Shown here in pieces: positions 44,124 through 52,117 of a stretch of DNA of 55,313 nt (position 1 is the stretch's first letter; each line of letters begins with the position of its first letter). Under the pieces are notes generated by a model, which did no database searches, was not told the origin of the DNA, and was given only the letters and a program-made list of their open reading frames with translations. Origin of the DNA: Coriobacteriia bacterium (GTDB lineage Bacteria; Actinomycetota; Coriobacteriia; Coriobacteriales; Eggerthellaceae); NCBI GenBank assembly GCA_030523425.1, contig JAUNIP010000007.1, forward strand, positions 1 to 55,313, read 5' to 3'. The translations under genes were made by a program, and so were the position numbers.

Positions 44124-45059
44124 ATGGTCGAACAACAGGAGCCGGGGCGCATCCCCAAGGACGCGCTCGATGAACGGATAGCTCCTGCTTCAGTTCGAGA
44201 AACCGAAGCGTTAAGCGGGCCCGGTGTTGGCGAAACAGCACCGGGCCCTTCTTCTGTTTCCAGGAAGCAGGGCATAGCTTTAGGCCTTGGCGCCGTGGTG
44301 CTGTGCGCCCTTATTGCGGTGGTGGGCTTTGGCCTTGCCAACCCGCAGGCACAGCCTGAAGCGGTTCTCAACCAAGCGGCGGCGGGTGCGGCCCAGGGGG
44401 CGGGCGAAGATGTCGCTGCGTCCGCGAATGTCGCTGCGTCTTCGGCCGCGGGCGGGACGCCTGTGGCTGCCACCAACGAAGCCGCGAACGCGAACGCTGG
44501 CAACGCCGCTAGCGCTAGTGCGGGTGCGGGCGAAAGCCAGGCAGCTGCTGCGTCTTCGCCGCAAACGACAACGTCCCAGCAGGCCCCGGCGGCCGGTTCC
44601 CAGGAATCTGAATCCGCAGGCGCGGCTTCGGGCGGGCATTCCCAGCTGCCTTCCTCGGGCAGTTCCGGCGGCTCTGGCAGTTCGGGTGGCTCCGGCGGCG
44701 GCGCAACCCCGCAGCCTGAACCCGCACCGTCTGCCACGCAAACCATAACCGTGACGGTATGCGTTGACAGTTCGCGCGCACCGGGCTACCCGGCTTCCCT
44801 GGCAAACGCGCAGGTGGAAGTGCCGCAGGGCGCTTCGGTATATGACGCCTTGCTGGCCACGGGCGTTTCCGTGGGCGGAGGCAGCTCCTACATTTCGTCT
44901 ATCAACGGCTTGGCCGAAAAGCTGAGCGGATACCCCGGCAGCGGCTGGATGTATTCCGTTGACGGCAGCTTTCCCGGCATGTCCTGCGGGCGCTACATGC
45001 TGCAGGGCGGGGAATATGTTTTGTGGGTGTACACCCTGAACATGGGCCAGGACGTGTAG
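44124..45059 (+). CDS. Membrane-tethered DUF4430 (transcobalamin-like C domain) protein
   Basis: 311 residues from ATG 44124, three bases after the previous stop. A short cytoplasmic N-terminus is followed by one membrane helix (QGIALGLGAVVLCALIAVVG, about 48-70), a flexible Ala/Ser/Gly/Gln-rich stalk of about 130 residues, and a C-terminal DUF4430 domain (about 208-311). The domain has ITVTVCVDSS, VPQGASVYDALLATGV and GSGWMYSVDG, the last typical of the family and of the B12-facing domain of transcobalamins. The stalk would place the domain at some distance from the membrane. It is likely to pass cobalamin from the surface protein to the transporter (inference). Confidence 0.75.
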   Translation: MVEQQEPGRIPKDALDERIAPASVRETEALSGPGVGETAPGPSSVSRKQGIALGLGAVVLCALIAVVGFGLANPQAQPEAVLNQAAAGAAQGAGEDVAASANVAASSAAGGTPVAATNEAANANAGNAASASAGAGESQAAAASSPQTTTSQQAPAAGSQESESAGAASGGHSQLPSSGSSGGSGSSGGSGGGATPQPEPAPSATQTITVTVCVDSSRAPGYPASLANAQVEVPQGASVYDALLATGVSVGGGSSYISSINGLAEKLSGYPGSGWMYSVDGSFPGMSCGRYMLQGGEYVLWVYTLNMGQDV

Positions 45060-45066
45060 GTGCGCC

Positions 45067-45954
45067 ATGGATGCAGCCTCTGCGCCCCGCAGCGCACCCG
45101 CCGTTGCCGAAACCACCCTGTTCGAAGGCTTCCATCCAGCCTTCGCTGCGCTGTATTTTGCGGCGGTGCTGGGGCTTACCATGTGCGTGCTGAATCCTGT
45201 GACCGTTTGTATGTCCGCCGTGGTGGGGTTTGTGCTGCACGGCCGCCTGAGCGGCTTTGGCGTTGCGGGGCGGCAGTTGGCGTGGCAGGTGGGTGTGCTG
45301 CTGGTGCTGACCACGCTGCTGAACGCCGTGCTTTCCTCGGCGGGATCTACGGTGCTGTTCCGGCTGGGGCCTTTTTGCATCTCCTTTGAAAGCGTGGCCT
45401 TCGGCGCCTGCATGGGAGGGCTGTTGGTGGCCATGCTGCAGTGGTTCAGCTGCGCGGCAAAGGTGCTTACGTCAAGCAACGTCATGGCGCTGTTGGGCCC
45501 GGTGGCGCCTAACGTGGGGCTGCTGCTTACCATGAGCATGCGGCTGGTGCCGCAGTTTTTGCGCCGCGGCACCCGCATTCATCAGGTGCGCAGCGCCTGC
45601 ACCGCGGCGGGCAACGCGCCCGTGCGGGGGATGGGCGACCGATTCCGCCAGCTGACGGTGCTGATGAGCTGGGGCATGGAAGATTCCCTGGAATCGGCCG
45701 ACGCCGTGCGCGCGCGGGGCTGGGGGGCGGCAAAGCGCCGCACGTCGTATGCGTGCCGACGCTTCCGCATCCTTGACGCTGCGGCCTGCGCGCTGTTGGC
45801 GGCGCTTGTTGCGCTATGCGTGGTGTGCGCGGTTGCGGCATGCGCGCGCTTTTCGTTCTACCCCGTGATAAGCGGCTTTGGCCCGGCGGTGGCTTACCTG
45901 CCCTTTGCGGCGTTGTTGCTGGTCCCGGCGGTGTTGGAGGTGCTGCACCGGTGA
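45067..45954 (+). CDS. ecfT: ECF transporter transmembrane component (EcfT/CbiQ-like)
   Basis: 295 residues from ATG 45067, with TAGGTG upstream. Five or six membrane helices (PAFAALYFAAVLGLTMCVL, VAWQVGVLLVLTTLLN, VGLLLTMSMRLVPQFL) and two coupling-type motifs; SLESADAVRARGWG matches the ADAMRARGYG motif that contacts the ATPases. Its stop codon overlaps the GTG of the next gene (45951-45954). Group II ECF modules share one T unit among S units, but the operon context here suggests a dedicated unit. Confidence 0.88.
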   Translation: MDAASAPRSAPAVAETTLFEGFHPAFAALYFAAVLGLTMCVLNPVTVCMSAVVGFVLHGRLSGFGVAGRQLAWQVGVLLVLTTLLNAVLSSAGSTVLFRLGPFCISFESVAFGACMGGLLVAMLQWFSCAAKVLTSSNVMALLGPVAPNVGLLLTMSMRLVPQFLRRGTRIHQVRSACTAAGNAPVRGMGDRFRQLTVLMSWGMEDSLESADAVRARGWGAAKRRTSYACRRFRILDAAACALLAALVALCVVCAVAACARFSFYPVISGFGPAVAYLPFAALLLVPAVLEVLHR

Positions 45955-47423
45955 GCGTAGCCCTGGAATTCGATAATTTCTCCTTCGCATACCCTGAAGG
46001 TACGCCGGTGCTGCAAGGCGTTTCCTGCAGCGTGCCGGCAGGCGCCTTCGTGGTGTTGGTGGGCGAAACCGGCAGCGGCAAGACCACGCTTTTGCGCTGC
46101 GCCCACCCGGTGTTGGCCCCGGTAGGAACACGCAGCGGCCAGGTGCGGGTGGCGGGCCAGGCGCTGGAAAGCTTGGGCCCGGCTGCCAGTGGTGCGCTGG
46201 TGGGCATGGTGGCGCAAAGCCCCGAAAACCAACTGGTGTGCGATTCGGTGTGGCACCAGATGGCCTTCGGCTTGGAAAACTTAGGGATGGACCCCCAAGA
46301 AATGCGGCGGCGCGTGGCCGAAGTGGCGCACTATTTCGGCATTCAGCCGTGGTTCCACCAAGATGTCAACCAGCTTTCGGGGGGCCAACAGCAGCTGTTG
46401 AACCTGGCCAGCGTGCTGGTGATGCAGCCGCAGGTGTTGCTGTTGGACGAACCCACCGCCCAGCTTGACCCCGTGGCGCAGCGCAACTTCTGCCATGCCC
46501 TGTTCCGCCTGAACCGCGAACTGGGGCTTACCGTGGTGGTTGCCACCCATGCCCCGCAGCTGTTTTCGGCCTACGCCACGCAGGCCTTGCTGCTGCGCGA
46601 AGGCACGGTGGTGCCGTGCAGCATGGCAGCCTTCCGCGAAAGGCCCTTCGACGTGCCCGCTGCCTGGCCTGCGCCCACGGATTTGCGGTCCGCGGTGGTA
46701 ACCCTGCAAGACGTGCACGTGCGCTATGCCCGCGAAGCCCCGCCCATCCTGCGTGGGATGGACCTGCGTGTTCCTGCCGGCAGCATATGTGCGCTGGTAG
46801 GCGGCAACGGCAGCGGCAAAACCACGGTGCTCAACACCGTGGCCGGCGTGCTGAAACCCTTCCGCGGGAAGGTGGCGAACACAGCGCTTCGCACTCAGGC
46901 GCTGCTGCCGCAAGACCCCAAGGCGCTGTTCGTGAAGGACACCGCCTTAGACGAGCTGATGGAGTGGAGCAAGCCCTGCGGCTATGGGCGCGAAGACGCG
47001 CAGCGCTGGTTGGAGCGCCTGGGCCTGCAAGCCTGCGAACACCAGCACCCTTATGACCTTTCGGGCGGCCAACAGCAGCTTTTGGCCTTCGCAAAGCTGG
47101 CGCTGACCAAGCCCGGCCTGCTACTGCTAGACGAACCTGCCAAAGGGCTTGACGCCCACAGCACCTTGGCCTTAGCCCAGCTTATACGTCAGTTCGCCAC
47201 TGAAGGCGGCACAGTGCTGTTCGCCACGCACAATCTTGCCTTCGCCGCCTGCGTGGCGCAGCGCGTGGTGCTGCTGTTTGACGGTCAAGCCGCCTGCGAA
47301 GAAGCGCCTGCGGACTTCTTCCGGCGCAACGTGTTCTACCGCCCCGTGGCCGATGCCTTCACCGAAGCCTTCATGGCCGCCGCTTCGGGCGGTGCAGGCG
47401 CAAGCGAAGCGGCGGAGGCCTAA
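45951..47423 (+). CDS. Fused ECF ABC ATPase (EcfA-EcfA')
   Basis: 490 residues from GTG 45951, overlapping the upstream stop. Two full ABC ATPase domains: Walker A GETGSGKTT, signature LSGGQQQLL, Walker B VLLLDEPTAQLD in the first; Walker A GGNGSGKTT, signature LSGGQQQLL, Walker B LLLLDEPAKGLD in the second (from about residue 250). It powers the transporter in the cytoplasm. Most ECF systems have separate A and A' genes; the fusion here assures a one-to-one pair. All catalytic motifs are intact in both halves. Confidence 0.93.
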   Translation: MSVALEFDNFSFAYPEGTPVLQGVSCSVPAGAFVVLVGETGSGKTTLLRCAHPVLAPVGTRSGQVRVAGQALESLGPAASGALVGMVAQSPENQLVCDSVWHQMAFGLENLGMDPQEMRRRVAEVAHYFGIQPWFHQDVNQLSGGQQQLLNLASVLVMQPQVLLLDEPTAQLDPVAQRNFCHALFRLNRELGLTVVVATHAPQLFSAYATQALLLREGTVVPCSMAAFRERPFDVPAAWPAPTDLRSAVVTLQDVHVRYAREAPPILRGMDLRVPAGSICALVGGNGSGKTTVLNTVAGVLKPFRGKVANTALRTQALLPQDPKALFVKDTALDELMEWSKPCGYGREDAQRWLERLGLQACEHQHPYDLSGGQQQLLAFAKLALTKPGLLLLDEPAKGLDAHSTLALAQLIRQFATEGGTVLFATHNLAFAACVAQRVVLLFDGQAACEEAPADFFRRNVFYRPVADAFTEAFMAAASGGAGASEAAEA

Positions 47424-47426
47424 CGC

Positions 47427-48188
47427 ATGCCCGCCGCCCAGCAAGCTCCCCAACAGGTGGTCCTCACCGGGCAGTCGCGCCTGTGCCGGGCGTTGCGCGC
47501 CTTGGAAGTGCCTGCGCTGGTTGCGGTGCCGGCCGCGCTTATGGCCTGCGCTTACTTCCAGGTCCAGCAGGCTGCCGCTGCCACCATGGCGGTGGTGGCG
47601 CTGTGCTTGGTGGTGTTTTTTGCCGGTTTCGAAGCCAGCCGCCCGGCCTTGCGTCAGATAATGCCTGCGGTGGTGCTAGGCGCGCTGGCTGCGGCGGGGC
47701 GTCTGCTGTTCTTCGCCGTGCCCAGCTTTAAGCCGGTTGCGGCCATCTGCATCATTTCCGGCGTGGTGTTTGGCCGGCGCACGGGCTTTTTGGTGGGCGC
47801 GTTGGCGGCGCTGGTGTCTAACTTCTTTCTCAGCCAAGGGCTGTGGACGCCCTGGCAGATGTATGCCTGGGGCCTTATTGGCTATATGGCAGGTGTGCTG
47901 GCATGCCGCGGGCTGTTTGAGCGCCGGCTGGGCAAGCTGAAGCTTTCGCCGTGGCTGTATGTGTTCGCCGCGCTTTCGGGCTTGCTGTACGGGTGGCTTT
48001 TGAACACGTGGTATGCCATCAGCTTCGTGCAGCCGTTTTCGCCTGCGGCGCTGGTGGCTGCCTATGCCGCCGGCTTGCCGTTCGACGCCGTGCAATCCGG
48101 CGCCACGGTGGTGTTTTTGCTGGTGCTGTACGAACCGTGGAAGGTGAAGCTGGAGCGCATCCGCACAAAGTACGATTTGCGCACATGA
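47427..48188 (+). CDS. ECF transporter substrate-specificity component (S component), probably for cobalamin
   Basis: 253 residues from ATG 47427, three bases after the ATPase stop. Six hydrophobic helices with the S-component pattern: an Ala/Gly-rich helix 1 (LVAVPAALMACAYF), then AICIISGVVFGRRTGFLVGALAALVSNFF and GLWTPWQMYAWGLIGYMAGVLA. This layout is seen in ECF S proteins such as CbrT, PanT and other large-substrate members. The upstream riboswitch and transcobalamin-like proteins make cobalamin or a corrinoid precursor the best substrate guess. It ends the operon at 48188. Confidence 0.85.
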   Translation: MPAAQQAPQQVVLTGQSRLCRALRALEVPALVAVPAALMACAYFQVQQAAAATMAVVALCLVVFFAGFEASRPALRQIMPAVVLGALAAAGRLLFFAVPSFKPVAAICIISGVVFGRRTGFLVGALAALVSNFFLSQGLWTPWQMYAWGLIGYMAGVLACRGLFERRLGKLKLSPWLYVFAALSGLLYGWLLNTWYAISFVQPFSPAALVAAYAAGLPFDAVQSGATVVFLLVLYEPWKVKLERIRTKYDLRT

Positions 48189-48222
48189 CGTGCTTGCAAG
48201 CCCTGCTTCGCGGTGGCATGTG

Positions 48223-48258
48223 CCTTAAACTAGGATAATGGCGTCAACTGGTTTAAGG
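48223..48258. promoter_or_regulatory. Inverted repeat around a -10-like element
   Basis: CCTTAAAC (48223-48230) and GTTTAAGG (48251-48258) are exact reverse complements with a 20-base spacer that includes GGATAAT (48233-48239). It lies between the ECF operon and the YrdC-like gene. It could be an operator or a weak terminator. Confidence 0.35.
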
Positions 48259-48341
48259 CTGCGTTTGCGAAGGCGCATGTTACACTTTTGCTTCAAAGTT
48301 TAATCAGGGTTGACCTCTGGACAAGGAAAGGGGGGCCTGCC

Positions 48342-48944
48342 ATGACCATTACGGCATCTACCGTGGATACCGCGGTGCTTTGCTTGCGCGATGGCCAACC
48401 GGTCGCCTTTCCTACCGACACCGTGTTCGGTGTGGGCGTTTCGGTGGGCCATGCCCCTTCGCCGCACATTCTGTACCAGCTGAAGCAGCGCGCCGAACGC
48501 AAGCCTATAGCGTGGCTGGTGGGCAGCGTTTCCTGTCTGCAGGAATATGGCAGCGGCGTTCCCCCGTTTGCGCAGGTGCTAGCCGAAACGTTTTGGCCGG
48601 GGCCGCTTACATTGGTGGTGCGGGCCAGCTCCGCCGTGCCGCAGGCGTTTCGGTCGGACGTGGGCACCATAGGGCTGCGCATGCCCAACAACGCCACGGC
48701 GCTGCGTCTGTTGCAGGGGGTGGGATGCCCCCTTGCCACCACGTCTGCCAATGTGGCCGGCCGCAAGCCGCCTGCCAGCTTCCAGGATGTAGACCCCGCC
48801 TTCGCACAGCTGCTGGCAGCTGTGGTGGCCTCTGATGCGCCCTGCAGCGGCGTGGCTTCCACGGTGGTGGATTGCACGGGCGACCACCCTCATATCATCC
48901 GCGAAGGCGCCATAACCATCGCCGACATTTTGGCCTTGAGCTGA
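48342..48944 (+). CDS. YrdC/Sua5-type threonylcarbamoyl-AMP synthase domain protein
   Basis: 200 residues from ATG 48342, preceded by AAGGAAAGGGGGG. The YrdC core is complete: GQPVAFPTDTVFGVG, LKQRAERKPIAWLV, AETFWPGPLTLVVRA, GLRMPNNATALRLLQ, PLATTSANVAGRKPP and ASTVVDCTGDHPHIIREG. It is expected to make threonylcarbamoyl-AMP for t6A modification of tRNA. It lacks the extra Sua5 C-terminal domain, so it is closer to TsaC/YrdC. Short spacing to the next gene suggests a two-gene unit. Confidence 0.93.
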   Translation: MTITASTVDTAVLCLRDGQPVAFPTDTVFGVGVSVGHAPSPHILYQLKQRAERKPIAWLVGSVSCLQEYGSGVPPFAQVLAETFWPGPLTLVVRASSAVPQAFRSDVGTIGLRMPNNATALRLLQGVGCPLATTSANVAGRKPPASFQDVDPAFAQLLAAVVASDAPCSGVASTVVDCTGDHPHIIREGAITIADILALS

Positions 48945-48957
48945 CGGGAGAACCGCC

Positions 48958-49905
48958 ATGGCTGCTTCGGTTGAAAAAACTTCCTTCGAACTAAATTCCG
49001 CCGACGGCGCTTCGGTGGTGCGGGGGTTTGTCTGGAAGCCCCAAGAACCCGCGGAACTGAAAGGCGTTGTCCAGCTTATCCACGGCATGGCGGAATACAT
49101 CGACCGCTATGACGACTTCGCGCGCTTTTTGGCGGCGGATGGCTATGTGGTGTGCGGTCACGACCACTTGGGCCACGGCCTAAGCCAGCCTGACCAGGCG
49201 CTGCGCGGGCACATGCCCGCAGACGGCAAGGAAACGCTGCTGGCGAATGCGCAAAACGTGCAAGAAAAGGTGGCGGGGGACTACCCCACGCTGCCGGTGT
49301 TCGTGTTCGGCCATTCCATGGGCAGCTTCGTGGCGCGTGCCCTGCTGCGCCGCCACGGGAAGAACCTGGCGGGCGTGGTGGTGTGCGGCACCGGGTTTGT
49401 GCCGGTGGGAACGTCGAAGGCGGGCAATGCCTTGGCGCGCACCATTTCGCGCGTGCAGGGCGACCAAACCCACAGCAACCTGCTGCATTCCTTAGCCGAC
49501 GGCGCCTATTCCAAAGGCGTGGCAGACGCGCGCACGCCCTTCGATTGGCTGAACACCGATCCGGAAAAGGTGGACGCCTACATAAACGACCCCGACTGCG
49601 GTTACATGTTCACCGCAGGCGGCTACGCAGTTCTAACCGACCTTACCGCCGAAGTGTGCGACGCCGATCTGATGGCCCTTATCCCGCGGTATGTGCCGCT
49701 TCTGTATGTGGCCGGCGACCAAGACCCGGTGGGGGACTACGGCAAGGGCGTGGCGGCCGCCGCCCAGCTGGCGCTTGCGGGCGGGGCGAAGGACGTGCAG
49801 GTGAAAATATATTCCGGCATGCGCCACGAAATCCTGCAAGAGCCCAACCGCATGCAGGTCTACCAAGACGTCCTTTCCTGGATCAACCAAATAGCGAAGG
49901 CGTAA
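48958..49905 (+). CDS. Alpha/beta hydrolase (monoacylglycerol lipase-like)
   Basis: 315 residues from ATG 48958, with ACGGGAG upstream. The pattern is that of the serine aminopeptidase S33/MGL family: QLIHGMAEYIDRYDDFARFL with the oxyanion HG, GHDHLGHGLS, the nucleophile GHSMGS (Ser near 122), the acid in VAGDQDPVGDYGKG, and the His in YSGMRHEIL. Cytoplasmic, without signal peptide. It hydrolyses an ester, probably a monoacylglycerol or lysophospholipid; the substrate is not proven. Confidence 0.88.
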   Translation: MAASVEKTSFELNSADGASVVRGFVWKPQEPAELKGVVQLIHGMAEYIDRYDDFARFLAADGYVVCGHDHLGHGLSQPDQALRGHMPADGKETLLANAQNVQEKVAGDYPTLPVFVFGHSMGSFVARALLRRHGKNLAGVVVCGTGFVPVGTSKAGNALARTISRVQGDQTHSNLLHSLADGAYSKGVADARTPFDWLNTDPEKVDAYINDPDCGYMFTAGGYAVLTDLTAEVCDADLMALIPRYVPLLYVAGDQDPVGDYGKGVAAAAQLALAGGAKDVQVKIYSGMRHEILQEPNRMQVYQDVLSWINQIAKA

Positions 49906-50214
49906 ACCGTCGCAGATCACGCTCCGAAGTCCTCTCGGCGGGTGATGCCGGATGCCTTTCGGGCGACCCGTTCCGCTGCTTAAACCCTGCGCTTGGCGCG
50001 CAGGGTTTACCGTGCGCTCCACTGCCTCATGTTTTTTTAATTCCGCTGCGCTTCGCGCAGCATTGTTTGCTATCAGAGACGCCCGAAAGGCATCCGCCAT
50101 CCCCCGCGGGGAGTCTTTAGCAGTTGGGGCATACCGCCAGGGCGCGTGATTTTTGTCTCCCATTGTTGGCAGCGTCGGGCAGTGGCGCCGTTCGTCAGAA
50201 CGGCGCAACGAAAA

Positions 50215-50230
50215 GGTTTCACGTGAAACA
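50215..50230. promoter_or_regulatory. parS centromere site (ParB/Spo0J binding)
   Basis: GGTTTCACGTGAAACA differs from the bacterial parS consensus TGTTTCACGTGAAACA at one position, and its inner 14 bases are a perfect palindrome. ParB family proteins bind such sites near replication origins and spread on DNA. No parA or parB gene is in the window. Confidence 0.85.
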
Positions 50231-50254
50231 TTGCTGTTTTGTTGGAGCCACGGT

Positions 50255-50330
50255 ATGTGAAATGGGGACGTAGCATTTTTCACATTTTGGGGGAGCAAAA
50301 TGTGAAAAATGCTACGTCCCCATTTCACAT
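50255..50330. repeat. 76-base palindrome with 35-base perfect arms
   Basis: The left arm (50255-50289) begins ATGTGAAATGGGGACGTAG and the right arm (50296-50330) is its exact reverse complement, around the loop GGGGAG. The hexamer-rich GGGGACGTAGCATTTTTCAC is of the kind seen in REP/BIME-like palindromes moved by Y1 (RAYT) transposases; that link is only by resemblance. It is not followed by a T-run as a terminator would be. Confidence 0.85.
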
Positions 50331-50504
50331 GTCAGGCAGCGCAGCGGGTCGCCCGAAAGGCATCCGGCATCGCCCGCCGAGAGACTTTCGATGCACTATT
50401 TTGCCGTTCCGCCGTTGTGGATGCACAAGGCAAATATTAGACGTGACCAACGATGAATTTCGGGTAGCATGGTGCCATCGTTATTCTTTGAGAAAGGATG
50501 TGTT

Positions 50505-52001
50505 ATGGCCCGTTACGTTGTAGCCCTTGACCAAGGGACCACCTCATCCCGTTCGATGCTCATCGATCAGAACGGAACGGTGATTGACGTCGATCAAAAG
50601 CCCTTCGAGCAGATTTATCCTCAGCCTGGTTGGGTGGAGCATGACCCGCAAGAAATTCTGTCCACCCAGCTTGGCACCTTCGCGGGCCTGATGGCGCAGA
50701 ACAACTTGCAGCCTTCCGACATCGACTCCATCGGCATTACCAACCAGCGCGAAACCACCATCATCTGGAACCGCGAAACCGGCAAGCCCATTTACAACGC
50801 CATTGTGTGGCAATGCCGTCGCACCGCCGCGGTCATCGATGAAATTTGCGGCGACGACCAGGAACTGCGCGCGCGCATTACCGCCAAGACCGGCCTGCTG
50901 CCCGACCCGTATTTCAGCGCCAGCAAGGCGAAGTGGATTTTGGACACGGTGCCCGGCGCCAAGCAGGACGCGCAAGACGGCAAGCTGGCCTTCGGCACGA
51001 TTGATACCTGGCTTATCTGGAACCTGACCAACGGTCGCGTGCATGCCACCGACGTGACCAACGCCAGCCGTACCATGCTCTATGACATCCACAAAGGCTG
51101 CTGGGACCAAGAATTGCTTGACCTGTTCGGCATCCCTGCTTCCATGATGCCCGAAGTGCTTCCTTCCGCGGCCAATTATGGGTCTACGTCCAACCCCAAC
51201 CTGCCCCAGGGCATTCCCATCTGCGGCGTGGCGGGCGACCAGCAGTCAGCCTTGTTCGGCCAGTGCTGCTTCAACGCCGGCCAGGCGAAGAACACCTACG
51301 GCACGGGCTGTTTCTTGCTGATGCACACCGGCCACGAAGCGTGCGCTTCGCACAACAACTTGGTCACCACCATTGCTGCCAGCGCTCCTGGTACCGAAGG
51401 CATCGAATACGCCTTGGAAGGCAGCGTATTTGTGGCGGGTGCTGTGGTGCAGTGGCTGCGTGACGAAATGAAGATGGTTGAAAACGCGGCCGACACGCAA
51501 GAGATTGCCGAAAGCGTGCCGGATACCGGCGGCGTGTATTTGGTTCCCGCTTTCACGGGCTTGGGCGCTCCGTATTGGGATTCCGAAGCGCGCGGCACCG
51601 TGGTAGGCATCACGCGCGGCACCAACCAGGCGCATTTCGTGCGCGCCGCGTTGGAATCCATGGCGTACCAGGTGAACGACCTGATGGACGCCATGCGGGC
51701 GGATTCCGGTGTGAAGGTGGAAGCGCTCAACGTTGACGGCGGCGCTTCGGCTAACGACTTCCTGATGCAGTTCCAGGCCGATTTGCTGGGCGCGGAAATT
51801 CGCCGTCCGCAAAACACCGAAACCACCGCCCTGGGCGCGGCCTATCTGGCCGGTCTGACCACGGGATTCTTCCCCAACGTGGATTACCTGAAGACGCTGC
51901 GCTCCAGCGACGACGTGTTTGAGCCCTCCATGGATGACCAGAAGCGGCAGGAAGTCCTGGACGGCTGGAAGGAAGCCATCAAGCGCACGCTTTCGAAGTA
52001 A
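50505..52001 (+). CDS. glpK: Glycerol kinase
   Basis: 498 residues, normal for the family. ATG 50505 follows AGAAAGGATG. The FGGY kinase pattern is intact: YVVALDQGTTSSRSM at the N-terminus (ATP-site loop), GWVEHDPQEI, TNQRETTIIWNRETGKP (glycerol contacts), GDQQSALFGQCC, and LNVDGGASANDFLMQFQAD near the end. It makes glycerol-3-phosphate from glycerol and ATP. No glpF or glpD is adjacent in the window. Downstream lies a long hairpin and rpiB. Confidence 0.97.
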   Translation: MARYVVALDQGTTSSRSMLIDQNGTVIDVDQKPFEQIYPQPGWVEHDPQEILSTQLGTFAGLMAQNNLQPSDIDSIGITNQRETTIIWNRETGKPIYNAIVWQCRRTAAVIDEICGDDQELRARITAKTGLLPDPYFSASKAKWILDTVPGAKQDAQDGKLAFGTIDTWLIWNLTNGRVHATDVTNASRTMLYDIHKGCWDQELLDLFGIPASMMPEVLPSAANYGSTSNPNLPQGIPICGVAGDQQSALFGQCCFNAGQAKNTYGTGCFLLMHTGHEACASHNNLVTTIAASAPGTEGIEYALEGSVFVAGAVVQWLRDEMKMVENAADTQEIAESVPDTGGVYLVPAFTGLGAPYWDSEARGTVVGITRGTNQAHFVRAALESMAYQVNDLMDAMRADSGVKVEALNVDGGASANDFLMQFQADLLGAEIRRPQNTETTALGAAYLAGLTTGFFPNVDYLKTLRSSDDVFEPSMDDQKRQEVLDGWKEAIKRTLSK

Positions 52002-52040
52002 GGTTAACAGCGGAATAAATTACCGCAACTTTTCAAGACT

Positions 52041-52083
52041 GCACCGCACAAGGGGCGCATGATGCGCTACCCTTGTGCGGTGC
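52041..52083 (+). terminator. Long hairpin between glpK and rpiB
   Basis: GCACCGCACAAGGG (52041-52054) pairs perfectly with CCCTTGTGCGGTGC (52070-52083), with a small inner GCGCAT/ATGCGC stem. Only GTTCATTC follows, so its efficiency as a terminator is uncertain. Confidence 0.65.
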
Positions 52084-52117
52084 GTTCATTCTAGGGCCAA
52101 TTCACGGGGGATTTCTT

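Larger units (their letters stand above)
49927..50388. mobile_element. MITE-like repeat element with ~50-base terminal inverted repeats
   Basis: The left arm (49927-49979) and right arm (50336-50388) are near-perfect reverse complements of about 53 bases. The inner 27 bases (49944-49970 and 50345-50371) match exactly. Between them lie a hairpin around AAACCCTGCGC (49983-50010), a third related copy of the arm (about 50076-50116), a parS-like site and a 76-base palindrome. No ORF with a ribosome binding site is present. It looks like a non-autonomous mobile or structural element. Confidence 0.6.
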
